This document shows positions 16,282 through 25,814 of a stretch of DNA of 64,000 nt, piece after piece. Source of the DNA: Rhodospirillales bacterium (GTDB taxonomy: Bacteria; Pseudomonadota; Alphaproteobacteria; Micavibrionales; Micavibrionaceae); the NCBI GenBank assembly GCA_023898785.1, contig CP060239.1:744001-808000 (forward strand), given 5' to 3'. A program made the translations under genes and the position numbers. How positions within the stretch are numbered: the first letter of the stretch is position 1; each line of letters opens with the position of its first letter. Under the pieces are notes generated by a model that did not search any database, was not told the origin of the DNA, and worked only from the letters and a program-made list of their open reading frames with translations.

Positions 16282-18909
16282 TTATGCAGCAGATTTCTTG
16301 GCCCCAGCCGGATTTTCGACCTTGAAATCGAGAGCGTCGCCCTTCACGGAGATTTTTACGCTTGAGCCATCCATAATATTCCCGGCGAGAATCATCTCAG
16401 CAAGTTTATTCTGCAGCGCGGTTTGAATTACACGCTTGAGCGGGCGGGCGCCATAGGCTGGATCGTAGCCCTGATCCCCGATCCATGTTTTTGCCTTGTC
16501 GTCAATTTCCAGCGTGATATGGCGACCGTCCAGCAGAGCATGAAGATAGCGGAGCTGTATTTCTACGACGCCTGTCATTTGCTCCCGATCCAGACGCTTG
16601 AACAGCAGAATTTCGTCGAGACGGTTAAGGAATTCTGGGCGGAAGGCGGCACGCACGGCTTCCATTACCAGGGAATGAACTTCTTCTACATCAGCCCCGT
16701 CTTTTTGCGCGACCAGATGCTCTGCTCCCAGATTCGAGGTCATGATGAGTAGCGTGTTAGAGAAATCAACCGTACGGCCCTGCCCGTCTGTCAGGCGGCC
16801 ATCATCAAGGACTTGCAGCAGAACGTTGAATACGTCCGGGTGGGCCTTTTCAATCTCGTCGAAGAGCACAACCTGATATGGACGGCGGCGAACGGCTTCG
16901 GTCAGTGCGCCGCCTTCCTCATAGCCGACATAACCCGGCGGTGCGCCTATGAGGCGAGCGACCGAGTGTTTCTCCATATATTCTGACATATCCATGCGGA
17001 TCATCGCGCTGTCGTCATCGAACAGAAATTCGGCCAAAGCCTTGGTTAGTTCGGTTTTTCCAACGCCGGTGGGGCCGAGAAACAGGAATGAACCCATCGG
17101 GCGGCGCGGGTCTTGCAGCCCTGCGCGGGCGCGGCGAATGGCGTTGGACACGGCCGTAACAGCTTCATCCTGCCCCACAACGCGCTGGCGGAGTTTATTT
17201 TCCATCTCAAGAAGCTTTTCACGCTCGCCTTCGAGCATTTTATCAACAGGCACACCGGTCCATTTGCTGACCACACCAGCAATATCATCTTCGGTAACCT
17301 CTTCATTAATGAGGCTGGAGGTGGTCTTAGATTCGCCCTGTCCGCTTCCATTTTCAACAGCTTCCGCGATTTTTTGTTCCAGTTCCGGAATAGTGGAATA
17401 TTTCAGTTCGCTGGCCTTGGCCCAGTCGCCGTCGCGTTCAGCTTTTTCCAGCTCTATACGCGCTTTATCTAGAGATTCTGTGTGTTTTTGTCCGGCATTC
17501 AGGCTTTCCTTTTCAGCCGCCCATTGCGCGCTCAGATCGGCGCTTTGAGATTCGAGAGATTTTAGCTCTTCCTCAAGCTTTATGAGGCGTTCTTTGGAGG
17601 CTTTATCCTTTTCTTTCTTAAGCGCTTCGCGTTCGATTTTGAGCTGGATTATGCGCCGGTCCAACTCATCGAGCGCTTCTGGCTTGGAATCAACTTGCAT
17701 GCGAATGCGGCTGGCGGCTTCGTCAACCAGATCAATCGCCTTATCGGGCAGGAAGCGGTCGGTGATATAGCGGTTGGACAGCGTGGCCGCAGCAACAATG
17801 GCCGTGTCTGTGATGCGTACACCGTGGTGAAGCTCGTATTTTTCTTTCAGCCCGCGCAAGATGGAGATGGTATCTTCAACCGTTGGTTCGGAAACAAAAA
17901 CCGGTTGGAAACGCCGGGCGAGCGCGGCATCTTTTTCGATATGTTTACGGTATTCATCCAGCGTTGTGGCGCCAACCATATGCAGCTCACCGCGCGCTAA
18001 AGCGGGTTTGAGCATATTGCCGGCATCCATTGAGCCTTCGGCCTTGCCTGCACCAACGAGCGTGTGAAGCTCATCGAGAAACAGAACGATTTCACCAGTG
18101 GCGGCTTTGACTTCATCCAGCACGGCTTTGAGACGCTCTTCGAATTCGCCCCGAAATTTCGCACCGGCCAGCAGTGCGCCAAGGTCGAGCGACATCAGGC
18201 GTTTTCCTTTAAGGCTTTCGGGCACATCACCATTGACGATGCGTTGAGCCAGTCCCTCAACGATGGCGGTTTTACCAACACCGGGCTCACCAATGAGAAC
18301 GGGGTTGTTTTTGGTACGCCGAGAGAGCACCTGCACCGTGCGGCGGATTTCCTCATCACGGCCAATGATAGGGTCCATTTTGCCGTCTTGCGCGGCGGCT
18401 GTGAGGTCATGAGCATATTTGTTAAGCGCGTCGAACTGGTCTTCAGCACTGGCGCTATCGGCAGTGCGGCCTTTGCGCATGTCGTTAATGGCCTGATTGA
18501 GCTTTGTGTCACTGAGGCCTGCATCTTCGAGATAGCCGGCAATATCGAGTTTTTTGGCCAGCACCATGGCCTGCAGAATGCGCTCTGCTGTGACATATTT
18601 GTCACCCGCCTTTTCAGCTAAATTCAATGCACTATCAAGTGTTTTTGCAAAATCGGTTGAAATCCGGAGCTGTGAGCCGGAGCCTTCAACAACCGGGAAT
18701 TTGGCAATCGCGGTTTCCAGACCCGCTTTGAGGCGAGCAAGATTACCGTCAGCGGCTTTCACAAGCTTGGAAACCAAAGCATCTGAATCATCAAGCATAA
18801 CCTTAAGCAGATGCTCCGGCTCAATTGATTGGTGCCCATAGCGCATCGCAAGTGTCTGCGCTGCTTGAATAAACCCTTTTGACTTCTCTGTAAATTTTTC
18901 AAAATTCAT
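16282..18909 (-). CDS. clpB: ATP-dependent disaggregase ClpB
   Basis: Hsp100 chaperone that works with DnaK to dissolve aggregates. The 875-residue protein has the Clp_N repeats (MNFEKFTEKSKGFIQAAQ...), first AAA+ module with GEPGVGKT, a long middle coiled coil around residues 400-530 rich in Glu/Lys, second AAA+ module with GPTGVGKTELTK and a C-terminal D2 small domain. No Shine-Dalgarno is evident. A CTTGAC box lies on the minus strand at 18953-18958, as in heat-shock sigma promoters, but I see no correctly spaced -10, so I do not call a promoter. Confidence 0.97.
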   Translation of the reverse strand: MNFEKFTEKSKGFIQAAQTLAMRYGHQSIEPEHLLKVMLDDSDALVSKLVKAADGNLARLKAGLETAIAKFPVVEGSGSQLRISTDFAKTLDSALNLAEKAGDKYVTAERILQAMVLAKKLDIAGYLEDAGLSDTKLNQAINDMRKGRTADSASAEDQFDALNKYAHDLTAAAQDGKMDPIIGRDEEIRRTVQVLSRRTKNNPVLIGEPGVGKTAIVEGLAQRIVNGDVPESLKGKRLMSLDLGALLAGAKFRGEFEERLKAVLDEVKAATGEIVLFLDELHTLVGAGKAEGSMDAGNMLKPALARGELHMVGATTLDEYRKHIEKDAALARRFQPVFVSEPTVEDTISILRGLKEKYELHHGVRITDTAIVAAATLSNRYITDRFLPDKAIDLVDEAASRIRMQVDSKPEALDELDRRIIQLKIEREALKKEKDKASKERLIKLEEELKSLESQSADLSAQWAAEKESLNAGQKHTESLDKARIELEKAERDGDWAKASELKYSTIPELEQKIAEAVENGSGQGESKTTSSLINEEVTEDDIAGVVSKWTGVPVDKMLEGEREKLLEMENKLRQRVVGQDEAVTAVSNAIRRARAGLQDPRRPMGSFLFLGPTGVGKTELTKALAEFLFDDDSAMIRMDMSEYMEKHSVARLIGAPPGYVGYEEGGALTEAVRRRPYQVVLFDEIEKAHPDVFNVLLQVLDDGRLTDGQGRTVDFSNTLLIMTSNLGAEHLVAQKDGADVEEVHSLVMEAVRAAFRPEFLNRLDEILLFKRLDREQMTGVVEIQLRYLHALLDGRHITLEIDDKAKTWIGDQGYDPAYGARPLKRVIQTALQNKLAEMILAGNIMDGSSVKISVKGDALDFKVENPAGAKKSAA

Positions 18910-18994
18910 AGGAGGGATTATAGGATTCTACCGCAACTTTTCAATGATTTTAGTCAAGTTTTGAAAGGAAGAACTTTTATGCGTTAAACATTAA

Positions 18995-19018
18995 AAAGGC
19001 GGTCAAAAAACCGCCTTT
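18995..19018 (-). terminator. Rho-independent terminator after the DUF4167 gene
   Basis: A stem AAAGGCGGT / ACCGCCTTT with a short A/T loop, followed on the minus strand by further T residues. It separates the prfA-prmC-DUF4167 genes from clpB. The symmetry also allows weak termination on the plus strand. Confidence 0.85.
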
Positions 19019-19043
19019 AAATCAGACACATACAACCTGTGTA

Positions 19044-19454
19044 TTACGCAGATGCTTCTGTTGCGTACTCCTCAGATTTTATATTATGTTTTTCTCCTAA
19101 TATACTGGAAGGCAATGATAAATCATCGTCATTATCGCTCACTTTGGATTTTTTCTGGCTATTTTCCTGTGTTTCCGAAGTACGAAGCTTATCATCCTGT
19201 ACGCCTTCTTCCCAGCTGTTTATGATGCGCTGGTAATGCTCGGCATATTGGAGGTAGCTTTCGGCCAAGATGCGGTCGCCGCCGGAAGCGGCGTCCTTTG
19301 CCAAAGCCGTATATTTTTCCGTCACCTGATGGGCGGTGCCACGAATACGTACGTCAGGGCCGTTGCTGTCGTAAACCTGCATCCGCTGATTATTTCCTCG
19401 ACGCTGACCATTCCCTCTGCCGCGCTGACGTCTATTTGAAGTTCCGTGTCTCAT
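19044..19454 (-). CDS. DUF4167 domain protein
   Basis: 136 residues. The N-terminal basic, Arg/Gln/Asn-rich tract (SNRRQRGRGNGQRRGNNQR) is followed by the conserved DUF4167 core NGPDVRIRGTAHQVTEKYTALAKDAASGGDRILAESYLQYAEHYQRI, then an acidic disordered tail. The family is alphaproteobacterial and thought to bind nucleic acid or ribosomes because of the basic tract; function is not established. Position downstream of prmC/prfA and next to clpB is the usual neighbourhood. Confidence 0.9.
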   Translation of the reverse strand: MRHGTSNRRQRGRGNGQRRGNNQRMQVYDSNGPDVRIRGTAHQVTEKYTALAKDAASGGDRILAESYLQYAEHYQRIINSWEEGVQDDKLRTSETQENSQKKSKVSDNDDDLSLPSSILGEKHNIKSEEYATEASA

Positions 19455-19640
19455 TTTTTCATTTTCCGTTCATATTTATTTTTGCACATACACGTACACC
19501 ATACATTATTTGCGTACGTATGGCTAGCCCCTTGAGGCTCAAACACACTATATCTAGGGTTTATTCACTCAACACCAAACACCATATTTGCGTTTGTCTG
19601 CGTTGATGATTTTTAACCTACAGCCGATAGGTATTTTCAA

Positions 19641-20495
19641 TCAACCGTCCGGCAAATTATTTTTGACTTTATCCCCATCACTGTTTTGTGGCGTTAGCTC
19701 TAAAACCCTTATGTGCCCTGCTAAATCGAGATATAAGCCTTCCACCAAAAACCGCGATTCTTCGCCGAGTCGCATTACAGAATCATGCTGGTCGAATCCG
19801 ATCTCAAAAAAAGCCCGTGCGCCGGGATTTAACAGGCGAAAAAGATCGGAAAAAATTTCTTTATAGGCTTGCAAACCATCTGCGCCTCCATGCAAAGCCA
19901 GAATCGGATCGTAATTCTGGACTGATTTATCAAGATTCTGAATCGCTTTTGGAGAAACATAAGGGGGATTCGAAACCACCAGATCAAAAGATTCGTCGAT
20001 GCATTCGGCCCAATTGCTTTGTATAAATGCTGCGCGATTCTCGACTTTGTTGGCTTCGGCGTTGGAGCGGGCTGTCTTAAGCGCGCCTTCGGATAGATCT
20101 ACACCTACTCCAGTAGCCTCGGGAAACTCCGATAACAGGGCGATAAGGATGCATCCTGTGCCTGTACCCAGATCGAGAATGCGTTTTGGAGGAGCGCTTT
20201 TGTAACGTGCCAACACTGCCTCAATCAGCGTTTCTGTATCAAAACGAGGATCAAGCGTATCGGGAGACAGCGAAAATGATAAACTCCAGAATTCACGCTC
20301 TTCATAAATACGTGAAAGTGGTTCGCCATTTTGGTGACGTTGAAGATCTTTAAGAATTTGTAACTTGTCTACGATTTGATCAGGATTGGAAATCATATCA
20401 GCGCGGTTCAGACCTGTGCGCTTTTGGATGACGTAGTGTGCGTCGGATTCAGAAAGGCTTTGGCGCAGAGTTTTATAAAGAATATTGAGTTTCAT
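19641..20495 (-). CDS. prmC: Peptide chain release factor N5-glutamine methyltransferase
   Basis: Methylates the Gln of the GGQ motif in release factors. The 284-residue protein has an N-terminal helical domain, the SAM-binding motif ILDLGTGTGCILIAL (about 114-128) and the catalytic NPPY in LVVSNPPYVSPKA. It is encoded directly downstream of its substrate gene prfA, 26 bases apart on the same strand. Confidence 0.96.
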   Translation of the reverse strand: MKLNILYKTLRQSLSESDAHYVIQKRTGLNRADMISNPDQIVDKLQILKDLQRHQNGEPLSRIYEEREFWSLSFSLSPDTLDPRFDTETLIEAVLARYKSAPPKRILDLGTGTGCILIALLSEFPEATGVGVDLSEGALKTARSNAEANKVENRAAFIQSNWAECIDESFDLVVSNPPYVSPKAIQNLDKSVQNYDPILALHGGADGLQAYKEIFSDLFRLLNPGARAFFEIGFDQHDSVMRLGEESRFLVEGLYLDLAGHIRVLELTPQNSDGDKVKNNLPDG

Positions 20496-20521
20496 TTGTT
20501 TTATAGCGGCTGCGCCGTAGG

Positions 20522-21586
20522 TTAATTCTCCACCGAGGCCAAGGCGCTTGCCTGATCTTCGGCGATCAGGGCCTCGGTGATTTCGCTTAAAGTTTCGCCG
20601 CTGAGCACCTCTTCGAGTTTATAGAGCGTTAAATTGATCCTATGGTCGGTTACGCGTCCTTGTGGAAAATTATAGGTGCGGATGCGTTCCGAACGATCGC
20701 CGGAGCCGACCTGGCTCTTACGGTCCTGTGCACGCTCATCGTGAAGTTTCTGGCGTTGTATGTCGTAGATGCGGGTTGATAGCACCTTCATCGCCTTGGC
20801 CTTGTTTTTGTGCTGAGAGCGTTCTTCCTGCATCTCTACAACCACGCCGGTAGGAATATGCGTGATACGCACAGCAGAATCGGTGGTGTTGACGTGCTGC
20901 CCCCCTGCACCCTGGGAACGATATGTATCAATGCGTAGATCATCGCTGTGGATGTTGACTTCAGCCTCTTCGGCCTCGGGTAACACGGCGATGGTGGCGG
21001 CGGAGGTATGAATGCGGCCCTGGCTTTCGGTTTTAGGAACACGCTGGACGCGGTGAGTGCCGGATTCATATTTTAACTTGGAAAAGACGTTGTGGCCGCT
21101 AATTTCGCAGACAATCTCTTTATAGCCGCCTGCATCGGATTGGGAAGTTTCTATTACCTCCAGTTTCCAGCCCTGTTTAATGGCGTAGCCTTTGATCATG
21201 GCAAACAGGTCACCAACAAACAGCGCAGCCTCATCGCCGCCGGTTCCGGCTCTGATCTCAACAATAGCGTTTTTAGTGTCATCTTCATCTTTAGGGATAA
21301 GAGCAAGGCGAATTTGATGCTCCAGCTTTGGCATTTTCGCGTCCAATGCACAAATCTCCTCGGCGGCCATGTTTTTCATTTCAGGATCGGCAAGCATTTC
21401 CTGCAAGTCTTTGCGTTCGGCCTTGGCCTCTGCCAGCGTGGTAATGGCTTCCACAACCGGATCAATCTCGGCATACTCCATCGAAAGCTTGGCAAACTTC
21501 TCACCGCTGAGGCCGCCTTCCGACATGAGAGCAGCAAGCTCTGCGTGGCGGTTTTTGATGGATACGAGTTTTTCTTCTAAAGACAT
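20522..21586 (-). CDS. prfA: Peptide chain release factor 1
   Basis: Recognises UAA/UAG stop codons. The 354-residue protein has the peptidyl-hydrolysis motif GAGGQHVNTTDSAVRI and downstream RSQHKNKAKAM, both class-I release factor hallmarks, after an N-terminal coiled coil and decoding domain. Length is normal. It is followed by prmC. Confidence 0.97.
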   Translation of the reverse strand: MSLEEKLVSIKNRHAELAALMSEGGLSGEKFAKLSMEYAEIDPVVEAITTLAEAKAERKDLQEMLADPEMKNMAAEEICALDAKMPKLEHQIRLALIPKDEDDTKNAIVEIRAGTGGDEAALFVGDLFAMIKGYAIKQGWKLEVIETSQSDAGGYKEIVCEISGHNVFSKLKYESGTHRVQRVPKTESQGRIHTSAATIAVLPEAEEAEVNIHSDDLRIDTYRSQGAGGQHVNTTDSAVRITHIPTGVVVEMQEERSQHKNKAKAMKVLSTRIYDIQRQKLHDERAQDRKSQVGSGDRSERIRTYNFPQGRVTDHRINLTLYKLEEVLSGETLSEITEALIAEDQASALASVEN

Positions 21587-21605
21587 AGTGATGATTTACA
21601 GTGGT

Positions 21606-22433
21606 TTACTGTGCTCTTTCAACTGCAAAATTACTTTTCAGGTAATCCGCATCAAGCGACAAGCGCCGCAACACCTTGCCTTTTTCGCCAAGTTTTCGCA
21701 AAGGCTGGCCGTCAACCTCAATCTCGACGCCGCCTGCATTGCCGATTGATATTGTTAAATCCGGGCGGTCAGGTACATAATATTGATCGCCTGCCTTAAG
21801 GACACGCGAAAGCATGGCCTTGCCTTTTTTATCACGGATTTCAACCCAGCTGTTCTCGTGTATTTTCAGAATAATGCCTTCAACAGGCTTGTCTTCTATT
21901 ACGGCCTCTTCAGGCTCTTCGATTTCAACTTTGCTGGCAACGGGCGGTGTGGGTTCTTCGACAGCAATCTGTATTTCTTCAGGCACGGGAGGAATGGTTT
22001 CTACGGCCTTGCGGCCAGCGCGGTTCTCTCCAAACCAGAAAGCCAGCAGGGCAATGGCAAGGAAAATAGATGAGAGTGTAATCCACCAGGGCGGCAGATG
22101 ATTATCAGATGCAGGAATGGGGAAATAAAGCTCCGGCTCTGGCCCTTTAGCAGCCATGACCTGCTGTTTGTAAAGATCAACCATTTTGTCACCATCCAGG
22201 CCAAGATATTCAGCATAGCTACGGACAAAGCCTATGGCGTAAACACGACCGGGAAGCATCTCAAGATTACCCTGCTCAATCGCTTCGATTTGTTCTGTGC
22301 GAATCCTTAAGGCATGCTCAATATCTTCGATTGAGCGTTTGTAGTGCGTACGTGTGCGGCGCAGGATTTCGCCGACAGGCATATCGGTAAAAAAAGTAGT
22401 ATCTTGAAGCTCGGTTGCGGGGTTGGCCATCAT
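21606..22433 (-). CDS. RodZ-like cytoskeletal/helix-turn-helix membrane protein
   Basis: 275 residues with RodZ architecture: an N-terminal Xre-like helix-turn-helix (GEILRRTRTHYKRSIEDIEHALRI... to GFVRSYAEYLGLD, about 17-80), a single membrane segment (about residues 117-135, WITLSSIFLAIALLAFW), a Pro/Glu-rich linker and a C-terminal DUF4115 beta domain (ILKIHENSWVEIRDKKGKAM...). RodZ links MreB to the membrane during rod-shape growth. It lies between lysC and prfA, all on one strand with short gaps, consistent with an operon lysC-rodZ-prfA-prmC. Confidence 0.85.
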   Translation of the reverse strand: MMANPATELQDTTFFTDMPVGEILRRTRTHYKRSIEDIEHALRIRTEQIEAIEQGNLEMLPGRVYAIGFVRSYAEYLGLDGDKMVDLYKQQVMAAKGPEPELYFPIPASDNHLPPWWITLSSIFLAIALLAFWFGENRAGRKAVETIPPVPEEIQIAVEEPTPPVASKVEIEEPEEAVIEDKPVEGIILKIHENSWVEIRDKKGKAMLSRVLKAGDQYYVPDRPDLTISIGNAGGVEIEVDGQPLRKLGEKGKVLRRLSLDADYLKSNFAVERAQ

Positions 22434-22451
22434 ATAGGCAGAGTAACTTAT

Positions 22452-23684
22452 TTATGCCGCCTCTTCCAGTCCATAGGCATTATGCAAGGCGCGGACAGCC
22501 AGCTCTGCGTAGTCTTCCTCTATCAAGACGCTGATTTTGATTTCAGACGTCGAGATAACGTGGATATTGATGTTTTTTTCTGCAAGTGTGGTGAACATTT
22601 TTTCAGCTACACCAGGATGGCTGATCATCCCTACACCGACAATAGAAATTTTTGCAACATTACCTGACGAGCGTATTTCTTCATATTCGATATCAATATC
22701 TTTCAAAGCTTCCAAGGCGCGTGGTAAATCGGTGCGCGACACGGTAAAAGTCATATCGGTGGCTTTGCCGTCGGCTGAAATATTCTGCACGATCATATCG
22801 ACATTGACCCCGGCGCGGCCGAGGGGGCTAAAAACTTTTGCTGCAATGCCCGGCACATCTGCCACGCGCAGCAGCGTGATTTTAGCTTCATCGCGCTTAC
22901 AGGCGATACCGCTGACGAGTTCTTCTTCCATATTTTTCTCCTCATTGACAACGAGCGTTCCTGGCATATCACTGCCAATTTGATCTTCAAAACTGGATAA
23001 AACCTGCAAAGACACCCCATGCTTCATGGCAATTTCAACAGAGCGGGTTTGCAAAACTTTTGAGCCGAGCGAGGCCAGTTCCAGCATTTCTTCAAATGAA
23101 ATTTTCTTGAGTTTACGCGCACTTGATACAATTCGCGGATCGGTCGTGTAGATACCATCAACATCGGTGTAAATATCGCAGCGATCTGCATTCAAAGCGG
23201 CGGCCAGTGCAACGGCTGAAGTGTCCGAACCGCCGCGTCCCAGCGTTGATATTCTCCCGGCGGCTGTTATTCCCTGAAATCCCGGCACAACGGCGACTTC
23301 ACCTTTTTTAAGACCTTCAAGGAGTCCTGCTGTTTCAATGTCGCGCACACGGGCTTTGGAGTGCATTTCATCGGTTTTGAACGGAATTTGCCAGCCGAGC
23401 CAACTGCGCGCGGTGATGCCGTGCTTATGCAGCGCCATCGCCATAAGTCCGGCAGTGACCTGCTCACCACTGGAAACTACGACGTCATATTCATACAAAT
23501 CGTGCAGCTCACTAATATCATTACAGTAACCTACAAGCTGATTGGTCACGCCGGACATGGCCGAGACCACAACCACAACCTGATGTCCCGCCTCGACTTC
23601 ACGGGCGATTTTACCCGCAGCGCGCTGGATGCGTTCAACATCGGCAACGGAGGTCCCACCAAATTTTGCAACGATTAAAGCCAT
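22452..23684 (-). CDS. lysC: Aspartate kinase
   Basis: First step of the aspartate pathway to lysine, threonine and methionine. The 410-residue protein starts MALIVAKFGGTSVAD (KFGGTS nucleotide/substrate motif), has GRGGSDTSAVALAAAL in the kinase domain and two C-terminal ACT domains (around residues 270 and 345) for allosteric feedback. It belongs to the monofunctional lysine/threonine-regulated class by length. Divergent from ubiG; lysA, in the same pathway, is at 29 kb. Confidence 0.97.
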   Translation of the reverse strand: MALIVAKFGGTSVADVERIQRAAGKIAREVEAGHQVVVVVSAMSGVTNQLVGYCNDISELHDLYEYDVVVSSGEQVTAGLMAMALHKHGITARSWLGWQIPFKTDEMHSKARVRDIETAGLLEGLKKGEVAVVPGFQGITAAGRISTLGRGGSDTSAVALAAALNADRCDIYTDVDGIYTTDPRIVSSARKLKKISFEEMLELASLGSKVLQTRSVEIAMKHGVSLQVLSSFEDQIGSDMPGTLVVNEEKNMEEELVSGIACKRDEAKITLLRVADVPGIAAKVFSPLGRAGVNVDMIVQNISADGKATDMTFTVSRTDLPRALEALKDIDIEYEEIRSSGNVAKISIVGVGMISHPGVAEKMFTTLAEKNINIHVISTSEIKISVLIEEDYAELAVRALHNAYGLEEAA

Positions 23685-23742
23685 ATCTTTTTTTTTCGAA
23701 ATCGGTTAAAAAACTCTCGTATTAATAAGGAAGCTAAAGCTT

Positions 23743-24468
23743 ATGTCCAGTATAGATACGCAAGAAATTGAAAATTTTTCTAAAGATGCGGAACAATGGT
23801 GGGATGAAAACGGCCCTTTTAAGCCATTGCACCGCCTCAATCCTGTGCGCATGCGTTATATTAAGTCGCAGATTTGCCGTCATTACGGGCGCGATGTGGA
23901 AAGCTTGAGGCCTTTTGAGGGGTTAAGCTTTCTTGATGTCGGGTGCGGCGGCGGACTTGTCTGTGAGCCTCTGGCACGAATGGGGGGAACGGTTAGCGGG
24001 GCGGATGCGGATGCAGTGGCTATTGAAACCGCCAAGAGACATGCACAGACCAGCGGTTTAAAAATCGCTTATCTCAATAAACCGGCTGAGGCTATTGAGC
24101 AGAAATTCGATGTTGTCATGGCGCTGGAAATTATTGAACATGTGACGTCTCCTGAAACCTTCGTGCAAAATGTTGCGAATCTTGTAAAACCCGGCGGGAT
24201 AGTGATTTTTTCGACTCTGAACCGCAATCCGAAATCGTTTCTGATGGGGATTGTGACGGCAGAATATCTTTTGCGTTGGGTTCCGCGTGAGACGCATAGC
24301 TGGAAAAAATTTTTGAGACCATCCGAACTTGTTAAAATGGTAGAGAAAGCGGGCCTGGAAGCCTGCAATCTTACCGGCCTTGTCTTTAACCCGTTTAAAA
24401 ATGAATTTGAGCTATCGGAAAGTGATTTGGACGTTAACTATCTTATGAGTACTCAAAAGGCGGTTTAA
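23743..24468 (+). CDS. ubiG: Ubiquinone biosynthesis O-methyltransferase
   Basis: Performs both O-methylations in ubiquinone synthesis. The 241-residue protein starts with the UbiG-specific EIENFSKDAEQWWDENGPFKPLHRLNPVR and has SAM motif I LDVGCGGGLVCEPLARMG at about residues 65-82. The AAGGAAGC upstream is a good ribosome-binding site. A ubiquinone-based respiratory chain fits the etfBA genes close by. Confidence 0.96.
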   Translation: MSSIDTQEIENFSKDAEQWWDENGPFKPLHRLNPVRMRYIKSQICRHYGRDVESLRPFEGLSFLDVGCGGGLVCEPLARMGGTVSGADADAVAIETAKRHAQTSGLKIAYLNKPAEAIEQKFDVVMALEIIEHVTSPETFVQNVANLVKPGGIVIFSTLNRNPKSFLMGIVTAEYLLRWVPRETHSWKKFLRPSELVKMVEKAGLEACNLTGLVFNPFKNEFELSESDLDVNYLMSTQKAV

Positions 24469-24474
24469 AAATCA

Positions 24475-24693
24475 TTAAGCTACTGATTTAACACCAAGAT
24501 ATACGTTTGCTGCTTCAGCCAACACGCTGTAGGGAATGTTGGTCGTTTTATTATTGAGTAGAATTTCTTTAATTTGTTCAAAAGTGTAGAGTATATTCGT
24601 TCCGATTTCAGGACAGTTAAACATCGCAAAACTGTTGCCCATACTGGTGTTTGACCATTTGTAAGTCCAATTTTCGTGGTGTTTGCTTTGCAT
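24475..24693 (-). CDS. Small hypothetical protein
   Basis: A 72-residue polar protein I do not recognise. Its AAGAAG lies about 8 bases before the ATG, and it ends 6 bases from the convergent ubiG stop. The composition is balanced, with aromatic residues (WTYKW, LYTFEQI) that make a folded product plausible, but there is no conserved motif. Confidence 0.45.
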   Translation of the reverse strand: MQSKHHENWTYKWSNTSMGNSFAMFNCPEIGTNILYTFEQIKEILLNNKTTNIPYSVLAEAANVYLGVKSVA

Positions 24694-24820
24694 TTTTTAT
24701 CTTCTTAACAGTTAACGCTTGTTTAATTTAAGCTAATATTAACCAATTTTGTGTATTATGTCAAATAATTTCCTATATTTTACTCTGGTCAAGCCCCCTT
24801 CTCTCAATTAGCCTAGAGCT

Positions 24821-25021
24821 ATGAACGGACTTCTTGCGACATCAATTGTTTTTGCCATGCTTTGCGTTCTGGCGGTGCTGGCGATTGGATTATTCGCCAT
24901 GATCAAGGGCGGAGAATTTAATAAAAAATACGGCAATCGTTTGATGCAGGCGCGGGTCGTTCTGCAAGGGGTTGCCTTGAGCCTGCTGGCGCTGGCATAC
25001 TATGCTTCTCAGAGTTCTTAA
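24821..25021 (+). CDS. Twin transmembrane protein (HIG1-like)
   Basis: 66 residues with two membrane helices (about 5-27 and 46-62) joined by a basic loop KGGEFNKKYGNRLMQARV. The loop pattern with NRLMRxRV is that of the small HIG1-like proteins found beside etfBA in alphaproteobacteria, some of which associate with cytochrome oxidase. It lies 27 bases upstream of etfB and is probably co-transcribed. Confidence 0.82.
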   Translation: MNGLLATSIVFAMLCVLAVLAIGLFAMIKGGEFNKKYGNRLMQARVVLQGVALSLLALAYYASQSS

Positions 25022-25048
25022 ACCACAGTTCCAAGTGGAGATATTATA

Positions 25049-25813
25049 ATGAAAATACTGGTCCCGATTAAACGGGTTGTTGATTACAACGTTAAGGTGC
25101 GTGTTAAGGCGGATGGCAGTGGGGTTGATCTGGCCAATGTCAAAATGTCGGTTAATCCGTTTGATGAAATTGCGATTGAAGAGGCTGTGCGACTGAAGGA
25201 AGCAGGCAAAGCTGACGAGATTGTCGTCGTATCGATCGGCCCGGAAAAAGCGCAGGAACAGCTGCGCACGGCGATGGCGATCGGTGCGGATCGCGGGATT
25301 TTGGTGCAGACCGATGCGCCGATTGATCTGGGCGGGGTGGAGCCTTTGGCGGTGGCCAAGATGCTCAAAGCTTTGGTTGAGAAAGAAAACCCGGATCTGG
25401 TGATTATGGGCAAGCAATCGATTGATGATGATTCCAACCAGACCGGACAAATGCTGGCCGCGCTGTTGGGGTGGGCGCAGGGGACTTTTGCTTCTGAGGT
25501 AACGCTTGATGAGGACTCACTTAACGTGACGCGTGAGGTTGATGGCGGTTTACAGACCGTGGCTTTGAAGATGCCTGCGGTCGTGACGACGGATTTACGA
25601 TTGAATGAGCCGCGCTATGCCAAGTTGCCCGATATTATGAAGGCGAAAAAGAAGCCTTTGGATGTAACAAACCCCGATGAACTGGGCGTCGATATTACTC
25701 CACGGCTGGAGGTCGTAAAGGTGGCTGAGCCGCCCGTACGTCAAGGCGGCGGTAAGGTTTCATCGGTTGATGAATTGATCGATAAATTAAAGAATGAAGC
25801 GAAAGTGATTTAA
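25049..25813 (+). CDS. etfB: Electron transfer flavoprotein subunit beta
   Basis: AMP-binding subunit of ETF, which carries electrons from acyl-CoA and related dehydrogenases to ubiquinone. The 254-residue protein begins MKILVPIKRVVDYNVKVRVK and contains VNPFDEIAIEEAVRLKE and GKQSIDDDSNQTGQMLAALLGW, the conserved beta-subunit segments. One base separates its stop from etfA. Confidence 0.97.
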   Translation: MKILVPIKRVVDYNVKVRVKADGSGVDLANVKMSVNPFDEIAIEEAVRLKEAGKADEIVVVSIGPEKAQEQLRTAMAIGADRGILVQTDAPIDLGGVEPLAVAKMLKALVEKENPDLVIMGKQSIDDDSNQTGQMLAALLGWAQGTFASEVTLDEDSLNVTREVDGGLQTVALKMPAVVTTDLRLNEPRYAKLPDIMKAKKKPLDVTNPDELGVDITPRLEVVKVAEPPVRQGGGKVSSVDELIDKLKNEAKVI

Positions 25814-25814
25814 A

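Noticed and set aside
18953..18958. CTTGAC box upstream of clpB as a heat-shock promoter
   Set aside because: No matching -10 at 16-19 bases; the nearest TATAAT-like string lies beside the start codon.
19480..19545. CCATAC...GTATGG inverted repeat upstream of the DUF4167 gene
   Set aside because: Only 6-bp arms, within range of chance for this AT-rich spacer.
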